Positions 38,501 to 46,268 of a stretch of 64,000 nt of DNA are shown piece after piece. How positions within the stretch are numbered: position 1 is the stretch's first letter; each line of letters starts with the position of its first letter. The position numbers and the translations under genes are program-made. The DNA comes from Chloroflexota bacterium (GTDB lineage Bacteria > Chloroflexota > Anaerolineae > Anaerolineales > Villigracilaceae): contig JACRBN010000013.1 in the NCBI GenBank assembly GCA_016213105.1, positions 1-64,000 on the forward strand, in the 5' to 3' direction. The notes under the pieces are model-generated. The model was not told the origin of the DNA, ran no database searches, and was given only the letters and a program-made list of their open reading frames with translations.

Positions 38501-39213
38501 TGAATGACTGCCAGCAGGGAGCCGTGCCCGTCGAAGAGCGGGTCGACCGTTACGTCCAGCCAGCGCCCCTCCCGAAAGAGTTCCATGCTTTCACGTCGAT
38601 GGGTCTGCAACATGCGCAGGAAGGGGCACTGCGGAAGCGGCCCCACGCTGCCATGCACGATCTCCCAGCAAAATTTTCCCACCATTTCCTTTTCACTCAA
38701 CTGGAAAAGGGTTTCCATGGCGCGGTTGCTGCGCAGGATGCGCTGCTCCCTGTTGAGCAGCAAGACTGCATCGGTGATCGCGTTGAAGGTGGCCTGCCAT
38801 TGGGCGGCCAGCTCGCTCATGCTTTGTTGGGCCAGTTTGCGTTCGCTGATGTCCCGCACCAGGCCGAGCATGTGGCCGTTGGAGAGCAACGTACCGCTGA
38901 TCTCGACCGGCAGGGCGGCGCCATCCTTGCGGAGCATGATGGATTCGCTGACGAGCGTATGCCCGTCCTTCAGATCCTCCATTTTTTGGTGGGCAGATTC
39001 CAGTTCTTCGGCTGCGATCAGGTCGCTCATGGCCCGGCCGATCAATTCATCCCGGGCATATCCCAGCATTTCACAACCGCGCGGGTTGACCTCGAGGCAA
39101 AATCCCCGCTCATCAGACAAAAAAATCCCATCCCCTGCATGAGAAAAAATGGTCTCAAATAGTTCTTCAGAAAAATCGTTTTTCATATTGGATGTGCCAC
39201 GTTTCCTGTTCAA
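35527..39213 (-). CDS. diguanylate cyclase with seven PAS domains, a GAF domain and GGDEF
   Basis: A 1228-residue cytosolic protein. Four PAS domains (about 10-500) are followed by a GAF domain (about 510-680), three more PAS domains (about 690-1055) and a GGDEF domain (1060-1228). The active site is intact (RMGGDEFTIIVEE), and RKSD five residues upstream is a product-inhibition I-site. There is no EAL domain. A TTG start at 39213 is chosen because AGGAGG lies 6 bp upstream, whereas the ATG at 39186 has no ribosome site. It heads the signalling cluster, 97 bp before the histidine kinase. Confidence 0.9.
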   Translation of the reverse strand: MNRKRGTSNMKNDFSEELFETIFSHAGDGIFLSDERGFCLEVNPRGCEMLGYARDELIGRAMSDLIAAEELESAHQKMEDLKDGHTLVSESIMLRKDGAALPVEISGTLLSNGHMLGLVRDISERKLAQQSMSELAAQWQATFNAITDAVLLLNREQRILRSNRAMETLFQLSEKEMVGKFCWEIVHGSVGPLPQCPFLRMLQTHRRESMELFREGRWLDVTVDPLFDGHGSLLAVIHIIRDATERKLAEAALLESKLAAESYLNIAAEIIISLDKYGNVTHLNESGHHLLGYERAELIGKNWFDICLPEAEQVDLKRFFEMLESGDTGTVISRENTVLTKNGQIKTILWHNTILRDKDNTFIGILSSGEDITERIEMEKSLRIALAKYKTLFESFPLGVTITNEVGDILETNPTAEKLLAVPREEHARRSIDGAEWRIVRTDGTPMLPDEYASMRALKEDRMIENVEMGIIKPDHSTTWLSVTAAPLPLEGHGVVVTYGDITARKRTEDLLRARIRLSQFAETHTLDELLQRTLDEAEVLTDSHIGFAHFLEADQKTLVLQTWSTNTLKNMCSAEGKGQHYPVDEAGVWVDCVYARGPVIHNDYASLAHRKGMPEGHAPVVRELVVPVIHGDLIVAIFGVGNKPIDYTQTDVETVLQLANLTWDIIQRKRVEEANRRMERHYKALIEKAPDGIVLINRDGRFQYSSPSARAIFGYGNDEDGLDARPEEATHPEDLPRVMEAISALIEDPSQTPTLQYRFRHKDGSWRWVESTFSNLLDEPGVEAVVVNFRDITEQRQTHQAMQESEEKYRQLFDMGADAFFLIDNETGRIQDVNHVASELYGYSREELLKLHNVDLSAQPDETRKATVSGVTSIPIRYHRKKDGSIFPVEITASHLTYRGKPAHIAAIRDISERFASEQALIESEEKFRSLVEQSPDGIIIVDENGLVVEWNRGQERLSGIERSSALGRPIWELQFKMRPDEVRAPDFIERMKQNTLAALRSGQGARFNQPRETVIQLPNGERRTIEVVMYAYRTEIGYRVGSISRDISERKQAEMRLEYLAMHDEMTGLPNRQLFHDRLVLALERARRERHGVLAVMLLDLDNFKDVNDTFGHACGDDLLRLVAQRLQGCLRKSDTAARMGGDEFTIIVEEMTSRESCHLVAQKVLDALSEPMQIEGHIFKITASLGISLYPSDSEDVVTLLRQADIAMYRAKKRGNDIQFYSPPQ

Positions 39214-39464
39214 AAGGCACCTCCTGATTCAATTTTGTCTTGCAGTTGGCCGCAGCGCGCGCAGGGGGGTACGGCGCGTCCAATTTATTATCATATTAGC
39301 ACAAAATGGCATGGCAAATGCGGATTGCAACCCTTTTTTCATCCTATCCGCACCTCGAAATTGTGGTTTATACTGCACCCAAGATGACCCGCTTTTACAG
39401 GAGAAAACCCTGGGCGGCTATCACCTTGAAACAAGCTGGACTGTAGCAAAGAATGGAGACGAAC

Positions 39465-39977
39465 ATGACCACCCAATCCGAATTCCTTTTGGAGATCGAC
39501 CAGGCCTGGCAGGCCCTGCTATCCTACCTGGCGGGCCTCTCCGAGGCTCAAATGACGGCGCTACGCGACAACAGCGGCTGGACCGTCAAGGATCACCTGA
39601 CCCACATCGTCGCCTGGGAGCAATCGATCCTCTTTCACTTTCAGGGCAAGCCCCGCCACCAGGCGGTCGGCCTGGACGAAGCCTTCTTTGCCAGCCGTGA
39701 CTTCGATGCGCAAAACGAGGCCATTCGCAGCCAGCGCGAGCACCTCTCCCTGGACGAGGTGCTGGCCCAGCTCCGACAGACGCACGCTGAGCTGATGGCA
39801 TTCGTCCGCCCGCTGACGGATGCCGACCTGGCCCGCCCCTATCGCGACTACCCGCCCGAAACCCCCGCCTCGGACCGCCGCTCCGTGATGGACTTGGTGC
39901 GCGGCGACACCTCGGAGCACTTCACCGAGCACCTGGCCTGGATCAAGGCGCTGGTCACAGCCGCATCTGACAGGTAG
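39465..39977 (+). CDS. DinB-superfamily protein of the ClbS/DfsB (DUF1706) type
   Basis: A 170-residue helical protein. WTVKDHLTHIVAWEQSIL and the C-terminal DTSEHFTEHLAWI carry the histidines expected in this fold. ClbS-like members protect against genotoxins such as colibactin, but the family is broad and the role here is not known. GGAG lies 7 bp before the ATG at 39465, while an in-frame ATG 12 bp earlier lacks one. It is monocistronic with a strong terminator. Confidence 0.78.
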   Translation: MTTQSEFLLEIDQAWQALLSYLAGLSEAQMTALRDNSGWTVKDHLTHIVAWEQSILFHFQGKPRHQAVGLDEAFFASRDFDAQNEAIRSQREHLSLDEVLAQLRQTHAELMAFVRPLTDADLARPYRDYPPETPASDRRSVMDLVRGDTSEHFTEHLAWIKALVTAASDR

Positions 39978-39987
39978 TAAGCGTGAA

Positions 39988-40024
39988 AAAAACCGACGCG
40001 CCCGCAAAGGACGCGTCGGTTTTT
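39988..40024 (+). terminator. rho-independent terminator
   Basis: AAAAACCGACGCG pairs with CGCGTCGGTTTTT, followed by a T run. It lies 10 bp after the DinB-like gene. Confidence 0.9.
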
Positions 40025-40070
40025 AATTTATGGTTCGTGGGGATTTGATGGGCCTGCCCATCATCCCACC

Positions 40071-40131
40071 ACAGAGACCACGGAGACCAGAGGAAAATCT
40101 GTAAAAACTCCGTGTTCTCGGTGTACTCTGC
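40071..40131. repeat. imperfect inverted repeat
   Basis: CAGAGACCACGGAG is loosely mirrored by CTCCGTGTTCTCGGTGTACTCTG. It lies in a gap between convergent genes and looks like another small dispersed element. Confidence 0.35.
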
Positions 40132-40174
40132 GGAATGCCAGGTTTTACCCCACGCAATCCCAGAGAGCTTTTTT

Positions 40175-41524
40175 TTACGTCACTGCCCTGTCTGTAATTT
40201 CGAGGGCCTTGTCCAACACATCGAAACCTTCCTGCAACTGCGCCTCGCTGATCGGCAGCGGAGGGATGACCAGCAGCGTGTGCCAGTGGGTGTACAGGAA
40301 GAGTCCGTGGTCGGTGCAGAATTTCTTGACCGCGGCCATCTCAGGCGAGGAGCCATTCCACGGGGCCATCGGCTCCTTCGTCCCCCGATCCCGCACCAGC
40401 TCGACGATGCCGAACAGGCCGAGGTTGCGCACTTCGCCCACAGACGGGTGCGCCTCGCCCAGGTCGGTCAACATGCGCTTAAGCACAGGCCCCATCTCCG
40501 CGGCGTGCTCGACGAGTTTATCTTCCTTCATAACATGGATATTCGCCACCGCCGCCGCCAGCGAGATCGGATGCGAAGTGTAGGTCAGGCCGCTCTCGAA
40601 GACGTGCTCGTCAAACGCGGATGCGATCTGCGGCTTCATCGCCACCGCACCCAGCGGCGCATACGCCGAAGTCAAGCCCTTGGCCATGGTCATGATGTCG
40701 GGCACCACGTTCCAGTGCTCCACGGCAAACCATTTGCCCGTGCGGCCAAATCCGCTCATCACTTCGTCGGCGATCATGACGATGCCGTATTGGTCGCACA
40801 GCGCGCGCACGCCCTGCATGTAGCCTTCGGGCGGGATGATGATGCCGTTCGTGCCCGTGACCGACTCCATCAGGATGGCGGCGATGGTCTCAGGCCCTTC
40901 GTAGCGGATGATCTCTTCGAGGTGATTGAGGTAATCCTGCGTGAAGTCCGCCTCGGAGATGTTCGGGTTGCTGCGGTGGAAGGTGGAGCGATAGCGGTAC
41001 GGGTCGAGGAAATGCACCACGCCCGGCATCGTGCCTGGCTCCCACATCTGGCGGCGCGGGTCGCCCGTGGCGGCCATCGCGCCCATCGTCGCGCCGTGAT
41101 AGGAGCGATAGCGCGTGAGGATCTTGAAGCGTTTGGTGTAGCCGCGCGCCAGCTTGATGGCGTTCTCATTGGCGTCCGCCCCACCCAGCGTGAAAAGCAC
41201 CTTGCTCAAGGCCTTCTGCGGGGTGATGTCGGCCACGGCCTGGCTGGCCAGCGCGCGGATTTTCGTGGTCATGCCCGGCGCGGCGTACGGCAGGTCGGCG
41301 GCCTGCTCCTGCATGGCGCGGATCACGCGCTCGTCACCATGACCAATGTTGACGCACATGGTCATCGAGTTGAAATCGAGATAGCGCCTGTCGTTCACGT
41401 CCCAGAAATACACACCCTTCGCGCGTTTGACGGCGATGGGGTTGACTTTGGCCTGCGCGGACCAGGTCCAGAATACGTGCTCCTTGGACAGCGAAACAAT
41501 TTCATCATCGGGGAGATCGAACAT
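40175..41524 (-). CDS. class III aminotransferase (taurine-type subgroup)
   Basis: A 449-residue PLP enzyme. The PLP lysine is in TMAKGLTSAYAPLGA, the cofactor Asp in MIADEVMSGFGRTG, and the small-domain end carries VIPPLPISEAQL. The N-terminal HVFWTWSAQAKVNPIAVKRA and SMTMCVNIGHGDERV resemble aminotransferases acting on taurine or other omega-amines with pyruvate or 2-oxoglutarate. Substrate choice is uncertain; no sulfoacetaldehyde or taurine gene is nearby. It stands alone between repeats. Confidence 0.85.
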   Translation of the reverse strand: MFDLPDDEIVSLSKEHVFWTWSAQAKVNPIAVKRAKGVYFWDVNDRRYLDFNSMTMCVNIGHGDERVIRAMQEQAADLPYAAPGMTTKIRALASQAVADITPQKALSKVLFTLGGADANENAIKLARGYTKRFKILTRYRSYHGATMGAMAATGDPRRQMWEPGTMPGVVHFLDPYRYRSTFHRSNPNISEADFTQDYLNHLEEIIRYEGPETIAAILMESVTGTNGIIIPPEGYMQGVRALCDQYGIVMIADEVMSGFGRTGKWFAVEHWNVVPDIMTMAKGLTSAYAPLGAVAMKPQIASAFDEHVFESGLTYTSHPISLAAAVANIHVMKEDKLVEHAAEMGPVLKRMLTDLGEAHPSVGEVRNLGLFGIVELVRDRGTKEPMAPWNGSSPEMAAVKKFCTDHGLFLYTHWHTLLVIPPLPISEAQLQEGFDVLDKALEITDRAVT

Positions 41525-41748
41525 GAAATCCTCTTTGAATTTACGATTTGTGATTCACGATCTTGGATTGCGGTCGAATCGTAACACAAAACCTTCACGT
41601 CATTACGAGGGTGGCGCGCTCCCACCCGAAGCAATCTCACACTTATGGAGGGAGATTGCTTCGCGGCAAAAAGCGCCGCTCGCAAACCGTCGCTCGCAAA
41701 CCGCCGCTCGCAATGACACATGCTTACACAACTCTTACGCCGCCCAAC
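41525..41748. repeat. dispersed inverted-repeat element (MITE-like), copy D, in gene-free region
   Basis: From 41599 to 41718, GTCATTACGAGG and CCGAAGCAATCTC are mirrored by GGAGATTGCTTCG and CTCGCAATGACAC. The right arm contains three copies of CGCTCGCAAACCG-like sequence. Nothing else is seen between the aminotransferase start and the MFS promoter. Confidence 0.75.
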
Positions 41749-41777
41749 TTGACATCCCCTCAACCCTTTGTTATTAT
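41749..41777 (+). promoter_or_regulatory. promoter of the MFS-TetR unit
   Basis: TTGACA, 17 bases, then TATTAT, a near-perfect sigma-70 pair. Transcription would start near 41784, inside the operator. Confidence 0.8.
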
Positions 41778-41781
41778 CTAC

Positions 41782-41799
41782 TTACCGAGCGGTCAGTAA
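41782..41799. promoter_or_regulatory. probable TetR-family operator
   Basis: TTACCGAGCGGTCAGTAA is an 18-bp imperfect palindrome (14 of 18 positions symmetric), 4 bp past the -10 box and covering the predicted start. It would block the MFS promoter when bound by the TetR-type repressor encoded after the transporter. Confidence 0.7.
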
Positions 41800-41828
41800 G
41801 TCACAGCCGCCACAATAACAGGAGAAAT

Positions 41829-43244
41829 ATGAACGATAAAACCCGTAATCAACTTTTACTCGTGCTCTTCCTCGGTGTGCTGATGGGCGCGCTCGACATT
41901 GCCATTGTCGCCCCAGCCCTGCCCTCGATCCAGAATTTCTTCGGCGTGGGCGACCGCGCCCTGGCCTGGACTTTTACCATCTACGTGCTGCTTAATTTAA
42001 TCGGCACGCCGCTGATGGCGAAGCTCTCCGACATGTTCGGACGCCGCTCCATTTACGTGCTGGATGTGACGCTCTTCGCGCTCGGCTCGCTGACCGTTTC
42101 CCTCGCGCCCTCGAACCTGTTCGCCGTTTTGCTGGCGGGCCGCGCCCTGCAGGGGCTCGGCGCGGGCGGCATCTTCCCCGTGGCCAGCGCCGTGATCGGC
42201 GACACCTTCCCGCCCGAGAAGCGCGGCGGCGCGCTGGGTCTGATCGGCGCGGTCTTCGGGCTGGCCTTTTTGGTGGGACCCATCCTGGGCGGAGTCATCC
42301 TCAGCTTCACGGGCTGGCAGTGGTTATTCCTCATCAACCTGCCCATCGCGGCTGTGGTCATCCTCATGGGCCTGAAACTGCTCCCCACCACGCGCCCCAC
42401 GGTACGCCGTCCGTTCGATCTGCCCGGCATGATCACGCTGGGCATCGCGCTGGGTTCGCTCTCCTTTGGAGTGAATCAGATCGACGCGCAAAACTTCCTC
42501 GCCAGCCTGGCCTCGCTCAACGTCTGGCCGTTCCTGCTCGCCGCAGCGGCCGCGCTTTTCATCTTCGTGAGCCTGGAGCGCAAGGCCCAGGACCCGATCC
42601 TGAATCTGAAGTTATTCAAGAGCCGCCAGACGGTGCTGGCCAGCATCCTGTCTGCCGGGGCGGGTCTGGGAGAATCGGGCATGGTTTTCATCCCCGCGCT
42701 GGCTGTAGCCGCCATGCCATCCATCATCAACATAAAAAATGCCAGTTATTTGCTGATGCCGGTCGTGCTGGCCATGGCGGTCGGGTCACCCCTGGTCGGC
42801 CGCCTGCTGGACAAATTCGGCTCGAAGGTGATGGTATTTGGCGGCACGCTGCTGCTGGCCGTCGGCATGATGATGTTGAGCAATGGGAGCCTGATTTCCG
42901 CGCTGTGGGGGTTCATCGCCTCTGCGGCGATCATCGGTCTGGGACTCTCGGCCCTGCTGGGCGCGCCGATGCGCTACATCATGCTCAACGAAGCCTCCGC
43001 CGCAGACCGCACCTCGGCGCAGGGATTGATCACGCTGTTCACGAGCGTCGGCCAGTTGATGAGCAGCGCCGTGGTGGGAGCGGTGGCCGCGTCCATGGGC
43101 GGCGGGGTGACGGGCTATGGCACCGCCTACCTGGTGATCGGCGTCATCGCTGCCATCCTGGTGGTGCTGACCTTCGGCCTGAAGAACCAACAGCAGGAAC
43201 GCGCCACGCAAGCCCAGACGGAACCCGCGGCGTCCACGGATTAA
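41829..43244 (+). CDS. MFS drug-efflux transporter (DHA2-like)
   Basis: A 471-residue inner-membrane transporter with about 14 hydrophobic helices. Motif A is MAKLSDMFGRRS between helices 2 and 3, and motif C is FLVGPILGGVI in helix 5. The start ALDIAIVAPALPSI resembles EmrB/QacA-type proton antiporters. It probably exports toxic compounds; substrates are unknown. The ATG at 41829 follows GGAGAAAT. Expression should be repressed by the downstream TetR protein through the operator at 41782. Confidence 0.9.
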   Translation: MNDKTRNQLLLVLFLGVLMGALDIAIVAPALPSIQNFFGVGDRALAWTFTIYVLLNLIGTPLMAKLSDMFGRRSIYVLDVTLFALGSLTVSLAPSNLFAVLLAGRALQGLGAGGIFPVASAVIGDTFPPEKRGGALGLIGAVFGLAFLVGPILGGVILSFTGWQWLFLINLPIAAVVILMGLKLLPTTRPTVRRPFDLPGMITLGIALGSLSFGVNQIDAQNFLASLASLNVWPFLLAAAAALFIFVSLERKAQDPILNLKLFKSRQTVLASILSAGAGLGESGMVFIPALAVAAMPSIINIKNASYLLMPVVLAMAVGSPLVGRLLDKFGSKVMVFGGTLLLAVGMMMLSNGSLISALWGFIASAAIIGLGLSALLGAPMRYIMLNEASAADRTSAQGLITLFTSVGQLMSSAVVGAVAASMGGGVTGYGTAYLVIGVIAAILVVLTFGLKNQQQERATQAQTEPAASTD

Positions 43245-43309
43245 ATGCTGCCATGGAGCGGGGTTGGGGACCCCGCTCCATCGTAATTTGGATAAGGTAA
43301 AATCAGCCC

Positions 43310-43888
43310 ATGACCACTTCTGAGACCGGTGTACGCGAGGAAATCCTGGCCACCGCCATGCGCATGTTCATCCAGCAGGGCTATCACGGGCTGGCCATGC
43401 GCCAGATTTCGGAGGCCGTGGGCGTTTCGAAGGCTGCGCTGTATTACTATTTCAAGGACAAAGAGGAATTGTTCCTCGCCATCCTGAACGCGTACCTGAA
43501 CGAGATCGAGGCCTCCATCGACGCCATTCGCGCGGGCGCAGGCTCGAGCACGGATCAACTCCGCCAGTTCGTGGAATCGGTGCTGGGGCAGCCCGCCGAA
43601 CAGCGCGCCATCATCCGCCTGGCCAGCCAGGAGATGTCGCAACTCAGCGCCGTCTCGCGCAGGCAATTCGATAAACTCTATCGCGAAAAATTCATCGGGA
43701 AATTGACCGCCATTTTACAGGAGGGCATGGAACGCGGCGAATTTCGAACATTCGACGCGGAGGTCGCCACCTGGTCGCTGCTGGGGATCATGTACCCGTA
43801 TTTCTACCCCGCTCACAGCAGTCGTCCTCTCGCGCCCGAAACCATCCAGGAAATCGTCAATATCTATCTGAATGGTGTAACCCGTTAA
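43310..43888 (+). CDS. TetR/AcrR-family repressor
   Basis: A 192-residue regulator with the N-terminal helix-turn-helix (ILATAMRMFIQQGYHGLAMR, then VGVSKAALYYYFKDKEELF) and a variable ligand-binding domain ending in YLNGVTR. A TAAAAT lies 6 bp before the ATG, so it may have its own leaderless transcript as well as read-through from the pump gene. The most likely target is the operator upstream of the pump gene. Confidence 0.92.
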   Translation: MTTSETGVREEILATAMRMFIQQGYHGLAMRQISEAVGVSKAALYYYFKDKEELFLAILNAYLNEIEASIDAIRAGAGSSTDQLRQFVESVLGQPAEQRAIIRLASQEMSQLSAVSRRQFDKLYREKFIGKLTAILQEGMERGEFRTFDAEVATWSLLGIMYPYFYPAHSSRPLAPETIQEIVNIYLNGVTR

Positions 43889-43912
43889 TCCCAGCTCAAG
43901 GAGGATAATCAC

Positions 43913-44491
43913 ATGGCTGGATATCCCCATCGCCGCTTTGTGGTGGTCGGCACCACCAGTTCGGGCAAATCCACGCTGGCGGAGCGACTGTCGGCGCGGC
44001 TCGGCCTGGACTTCATCGAACTGGATGCCCTGCACTGGCAGCCCAACTGGACTCCCGCTCCCCTGGCGGATTTCCGCGCGCGGGTCGAAACGGCCACACA
44101 GTCAGGGGCATGGGTGGCGGCTGGGAATTATCACGCCGTGCGGGACCTGGTCTGGCCGAACGCGGAAGCCATCGTGTGGCTGGATTACTCCCTGCCACTC
44201 ATCTTCTGGCGGCTGCTCAAGCGCACCTTCCGCCGCGTCACTTTTCGCGAAGAATTATGGAACGGCAACCGCGAGTCGCTTTGGTCGCATTTGAAATTGT
44301 GGTCGGACGATTCTCTCTTTTTCTGGCTGTTCAAGACCTACTGGCGGCGCAAACGCGAAATCCCCCAATTGCTGGCATTACCTGAACATGCGCACCTGGC
44401 TGTCCACCATTTCACTCACCCCGCGCAAACAGAACGCTGGCTGGAGGGCCTGCCCGTCCGCGACGAGCCGAGTGGTTATTCCCCTCCGTAG
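43913..44491 (+). CDS. P-loop NTPase, adenylate-kinase-like
   Basis: A 192-residue protein with Walker A GTTSSGKST (residues 13-21) and the segment LDFIELDALHWQPNW, typical of the FlaR/topology-modulation group of small kinases. It lacks the LID of true adenylate kinase. The phosphate acceptor is unknown. AAGGAGG precedes the ATG, and it follows tetR by 24 bp, so the two may be cotranscribed. Its 3' end overlaps the convergent membrane-protein gene by 16 bp. Confidence 0.8.
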   Translation: MAGYPHRRFVVVGTTSSGKSTLAERLSARLGLDFIELDALHWQPNWTPAPLADFRARVETATQSGAWVAAGNYHAVRDLVWPNAEAIVWLDYSLPLIFWRLLKRTFRRVTFREELWNGNRESLWSHLKLWSDDSLFFWLFKTYWRRKREIPQLLALPEHAHLAVHHFTHPAQTERWLEGLPVRDEPSGYSPP

Positions 44492-44982
44492 CGTTGCAGC
44501 CAGGCCACCAGGCGGGTCAGGCCGACCGCGGCCAGGAGCACCAGCAGCAGGGCCAACTCGAAGGGGATCTGCACGCGCACGAAGGCCGTAAACCCGGCGA
44601 TCACCAATCCCAGGGCCGAGACAATGGACACGCGCGCCATGTGGCGGCGTTCCATGCCGCTCGTGTCATCCTTGGGCGAGGCTGTTCGCAGGCGGCGCGT
44701 GAAATCCGCCAGGTCCCAGCCAAGCAGGCCGGCCACCGCGCCGAGTGTCATGAGACTCGCGGGCAGGCTGATCCACAGCCCGTATGCCGCGGCCGTGACG
44801 AAGGCCAGTAAGGCGGGGGAAGCATACCAGTACACCCGCTTCCATTGCGCCAGCAGCCAGAGCAATCCCACCGCCAGCACACCCAGGGCGAAGCCATCCA
44901 GGTCCGCCAGGAAATATCCAAGATACAGCGCGGCGGTCCCGACCAAAATCCCAGCGTACATCACAATCGTCGACACACTCAT
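44476..44982 (-). CDS. membrane protein of the MoxR/DUF58 cluster
   Basis: A 168-residue protein with five or six hydrophobic helices and a short charged loop near residue 100. No family is recognised. The start overlaps the DUF58 stop (ATGA), which shows coupling to that gene and fixes the start at 44982. Probably a membrane partner of the MoxR complex, by context only. Confidence 0.7.
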   Translation of the reverse strand: MSVSTIVMYAGILVGTAALYLGYFLADLDGFALGVLAVGLLWLLAQWKRVYWYASPALLAFVTAAAYGLWISLPASLMTLGAVAGLLGWDLADFTRRLRTASPKDDTSGMERRHMARVSIVSALGLVIAGFTAFVRVQIPFELALLLVLLAAVGLTRLVAWLQRYGGE

Positions 44983-46256
44983 CTCCCAACCGCCCGCAGC
45001 CAGCCGGGCGGACGACCCAACTGTCGAGCCATCACCTGGTCGAAAGGTTGGGTCACGTTCCAATTCAAAGTTTGCACGCCCGAACGCTGAAGTTTTTGCA
45101 GGAACAGGGCGCGTTCCATGCGCACCACCCGCGCCGCCATCTGCACCGACGGGTCGTCGCGCAGATAAGACATCTCGAACGAGATCGGGTCGGGGCTGAT
45201 GGCCATCACCTGATAGCCCAACCCGCGCAGGCGCACCAGCGGCGCGACGTCATCCTGGGTCAATGGGCTGACCACCACGATCTGCGACTCGGGCGGGAAC
45301 AGCCGCGTGGGAATATGCTCCAGCGCGCTGAAGACCTGGCTTTCCCCGGTCTGCGCGCGGGCCAGCGCCTGCAGGATGCGTTCGCGCTGCACCTTTCCAT
45401 AGGCGGGAAAAGTCCAGCCGAGGTAATTGGCGTACAGCAACAGGCCGACACGATTGCCCTGGGCCAGGAAGGCGTCGGCCAGCGCGGCCGCCGCCATGAC
45501 CGAGTATTCGAACAGCGAATGTCCGCGCCCAAAGGCGTTGGTGCGCAGACGGCCGTCCAGCACGATGCCCACGTCCGAGACGCGCTCCTGCTGAAACTCG
45601 TTCGAGAACAATTCCTCGTGGCGGGCCGAGGCGTGCCAGTTGATCGCGCGCGGAGAATCGCCCGGCTGGTAACTGCGCACACCGAAGAACTCCGCGCCGA
45701 CTCCGCCTGCCCGCGCAGGGATGCTGCCCGCGTAGACGCGCGTCCGCCTGGGGCGGATGGGAATGTGCCGCAGGTGCGTCAACGCGGGGAAGACGAAAAG
45801 CTGGTTCACCACCTTGAACTGCACCTCGGTCCCTGTCAGCGCCAGGGCATCGTTGACCTTGACCCGCAACGCCTCGAAGGCATATCCGCCGCGCGGACCT
45901 GCAACGGTATACGTCAGGGTGTAGGTTTCGCCCCTGGATAACGAGACCAGCCCACGGGACGAACCATCCTGCACCGTCAGTTGCGGCGGGACGATATCCT
46001 CGATCAGCGCCTCCTCCAGCGCGCGGCCCAGGTTGGTCACCGTGACCGTTACCTCCACCCCGCCGTTGGGCGACATCCGCTCGGCGCTGAGGTGACGGGT
46101 CACACCCAGTTTGACCTCCTCGGGCGCGCGCAAAAGCCCCGCCAGCAGGTACACGACAAGCGGAATCGCCAGCGTGAGCAGTTCCCCGTGCAGGGTGAAC
46201 AGCGCAGCCAGCAGGAGCGCATAAACGATGAGGCTGAGAAGACTGGTTCGGGACAT
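44979..46256 (-). CDS. DUF58 (von Willebrand A-like) protein
   Basis: A 425-residue protein with two N-terminal membrane helices, a beta-rich region and a C-terminal DUF58 domain. The signature FFGVRSYQPGDSPRAINWHA followed by DVGIVLDGR is clear. DUF58 proteins are partners of MoxR AAA ATPases. It starts 12 bp after the moxR stop. Confidence 0.9.
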   Translation of the reverse strand: MSRTSLLSLIVYALLLAALFTLHGELLTLAIPLVVYLLAGLLRAPEEVKLGVTRHLSAERMSPNGGVEVTVTVTNLGRALEEALIEDIVPPQLTVQDGSSRGLVSLSRGETYTLTYTVAGPRGGYAFEALRVKVNDALALTGTEVQFKVVNQLFVFPALTHLRHIPIRPRRTRVYAGSIPARAGGVGAEFFGVRSYQPGDSPRAINWHASARHEELFSNEFQQERVSDVGIVLDGRLRTNAFGRGHSLFEYSVMAAAALADAFLAQGNRVGLLLYANYLGWTFPAYGKVQRERILQALARAQTGESQVFSALEHIPTRLFPPESQIVVVSPLTQDDVAPLVRLRGLGYQVMAISPDPISFEMSYLRDDPSVQMAARVVRMERALFLQKLQRSGVQTLNWNVTQPFDQVMARQLGRPPGWLRAVGR

Positions 46257-46268
46257 GAGAGGCGAAGG

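Noticed and set aside
40112-41584. 490-codon + strand frame
   Set aside because: Antisense to the aminotransferase; His/Arg-rich translation typical of a GC-rich shadow frame.
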